Positions 5,248 through 5,594 of a stretch of DNA of 5,594 nt are shown here, piece after piece. A program made the position numbers and the translations under genes. The DNA is from Verrucomicrobiota bacterium. GTDB lineage: Bacteria; Verrucomicrobiota; Verrucomicrobiia; Opitutales; UBA953. The stretch is taken from NCBI GenBank assembly GCA_004293385.1, contig RDYO01000033.1:1-5594 (forward strand), written 5' to 3'. Each line of letters opens with the position of its first letter. Position 1 is the first letter of the stretch. The notes beneath the pieces were generated by a model. The model had not been told where the DNA came from and did not search any database. It worked only from the letters and a program-made list of their open reading frames with translations.

Positions 5248-5594
5248 ATGAAAGTCTCCTTCCAAGCCCTCTCCCGTCACCTCGACCTCGCCGGCGTCAC
5301 CGCTGAGCGCGTCGCGGAAGTCCTCCCGATGCTCGGCCTCGAGGTGGAGTCGGTCACGACCTTCGGCCTCGCCCCGCTGCCCCTCGTGGTGGTCGGCGAG
5401 ATCAAGTCCTTCGAGAAACATCCGAAGGCCGACCGCCTCAGCGTCTGCCAGGTCGACGCGGGCGAAGGCTCGCTCCGCCAGATCGTCTGCGGCGCCAAGA
5501 ATTTCAAGGCCGGCGACCGCGTGCCGGTCGCGCTCCCGGGCACGGTGATGCCGGGTGGTTTCGAGATCAAGGTCTCGAAGCTCCGCGACGTCGA
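5248..5594 (+). CDS. pheT: phenylalanine--tRNA ligase beta subunit, N-terminal part (3' end beyond the right edge)
   Basis: Beta subunit of the same synthetase, carrying the editing (B3/B4) and anticodon-recognition domains in its unseen remainder. The ATG at 5248 lies 3 bases after the pheS stop, and the frame stays open to the edge (115 complete codons of about 800). The visible part is the N-terminal region (MKVSFQALSRHLDLAGVT, then MLGLEVESV) and the start of the EMAP/Arc1p-like tRNA-binding domain: VVVGEI, KHPKADRLSVCQVD (57-70), IVCGAKNF (79-86), then VPVALPGTVMPGGFEIKVSKLRDV, which normally leads into the GMLCS segment. The N terminus lacks the usual W of the SxxWL start but is otherwise normal. 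Translational coupling to pheS is likely given the spacing and the absence of a Shine-Dalgarno. Confidence 0.96.
   Translation, partial: MKVSFQALSRHLDLAGVTAERVAEVLPMLGLEVESVTTFGLAPLPLVVVGEIKSFEKHPKADRLSVCQVDAGEGSLRQIVCGAKNFKAGDRVPVALPGTVMPGGFEIKVSKLRDV

Noticed and set aside
4108..5421. Minus-strand open frame of 437 codons across pheS and pheT
   Set aside because: It is antisense to intact PheS and PheT with all catalytic motifs, crosses the rplT terminator, and is a low-complexity Glu/Arg/Gly-rich translation without recognisable domains.

Overview
This is a GC-rich bacterial housekeeping region built around translation genes. Codon third positions are mostly G or C. Eight genes lie in two divergent blocks that meet near positions 3307-3468. 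On the minus strand, read right to left, are a PrxQ/BCP-like peroxiredoxin, infC (translation initiation factor IF-3), a secreted Amidase_3-type N-acetylmuramoyl-L-alanine amidase and the first 302 codons of rpsA (ribosomal protein S1, running off the left edge). On the plus strand are rpmI (L35), rplT (L20), a strong intrinsic terminator, pheS and the first 115 codons of pheT (running off the right edge).

The style of the L20, L35, S1 and IF-3 proteins, the high GC content and the general absence of Shine-Dalgarno sequences fit a member of the PVC group. Verrucomicrobiota of the Opitutales type is my best guess, from memory of protein style only; no search was possible.

The core order rpmI-rplT-pheS-pheT is the common bacterial order, but infC, usually just upstream of rpmI, is on the opposite strand with a peroxiredoxin gene in between. 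Functionally the window covers ribosome assembly (L20, L35), initiation (IF-3, S1), phenylalanyl-tRNA charging (PheS, PheT), peroxide defence and cell-wall cleavage. infC and the amidase gene are 4 bases apart and probably translationally coupled.

I see no mobile element, CRISPR array, RNA gene, phage gene or defence gene, and no new multi-gene system. The parts worth a second look are non-coding: nested inverted repeats just upstream of the rpmI start, a perfect 11-bp hairpin in the infC leader, a possibly structured rpsA leader without a Shine-Dalgarno sequence, and a hexamer (AACCAA) that occurs three times in both the rpsA and rplT leaders. No convincing sigma-70 promoter could be picked out by eye.
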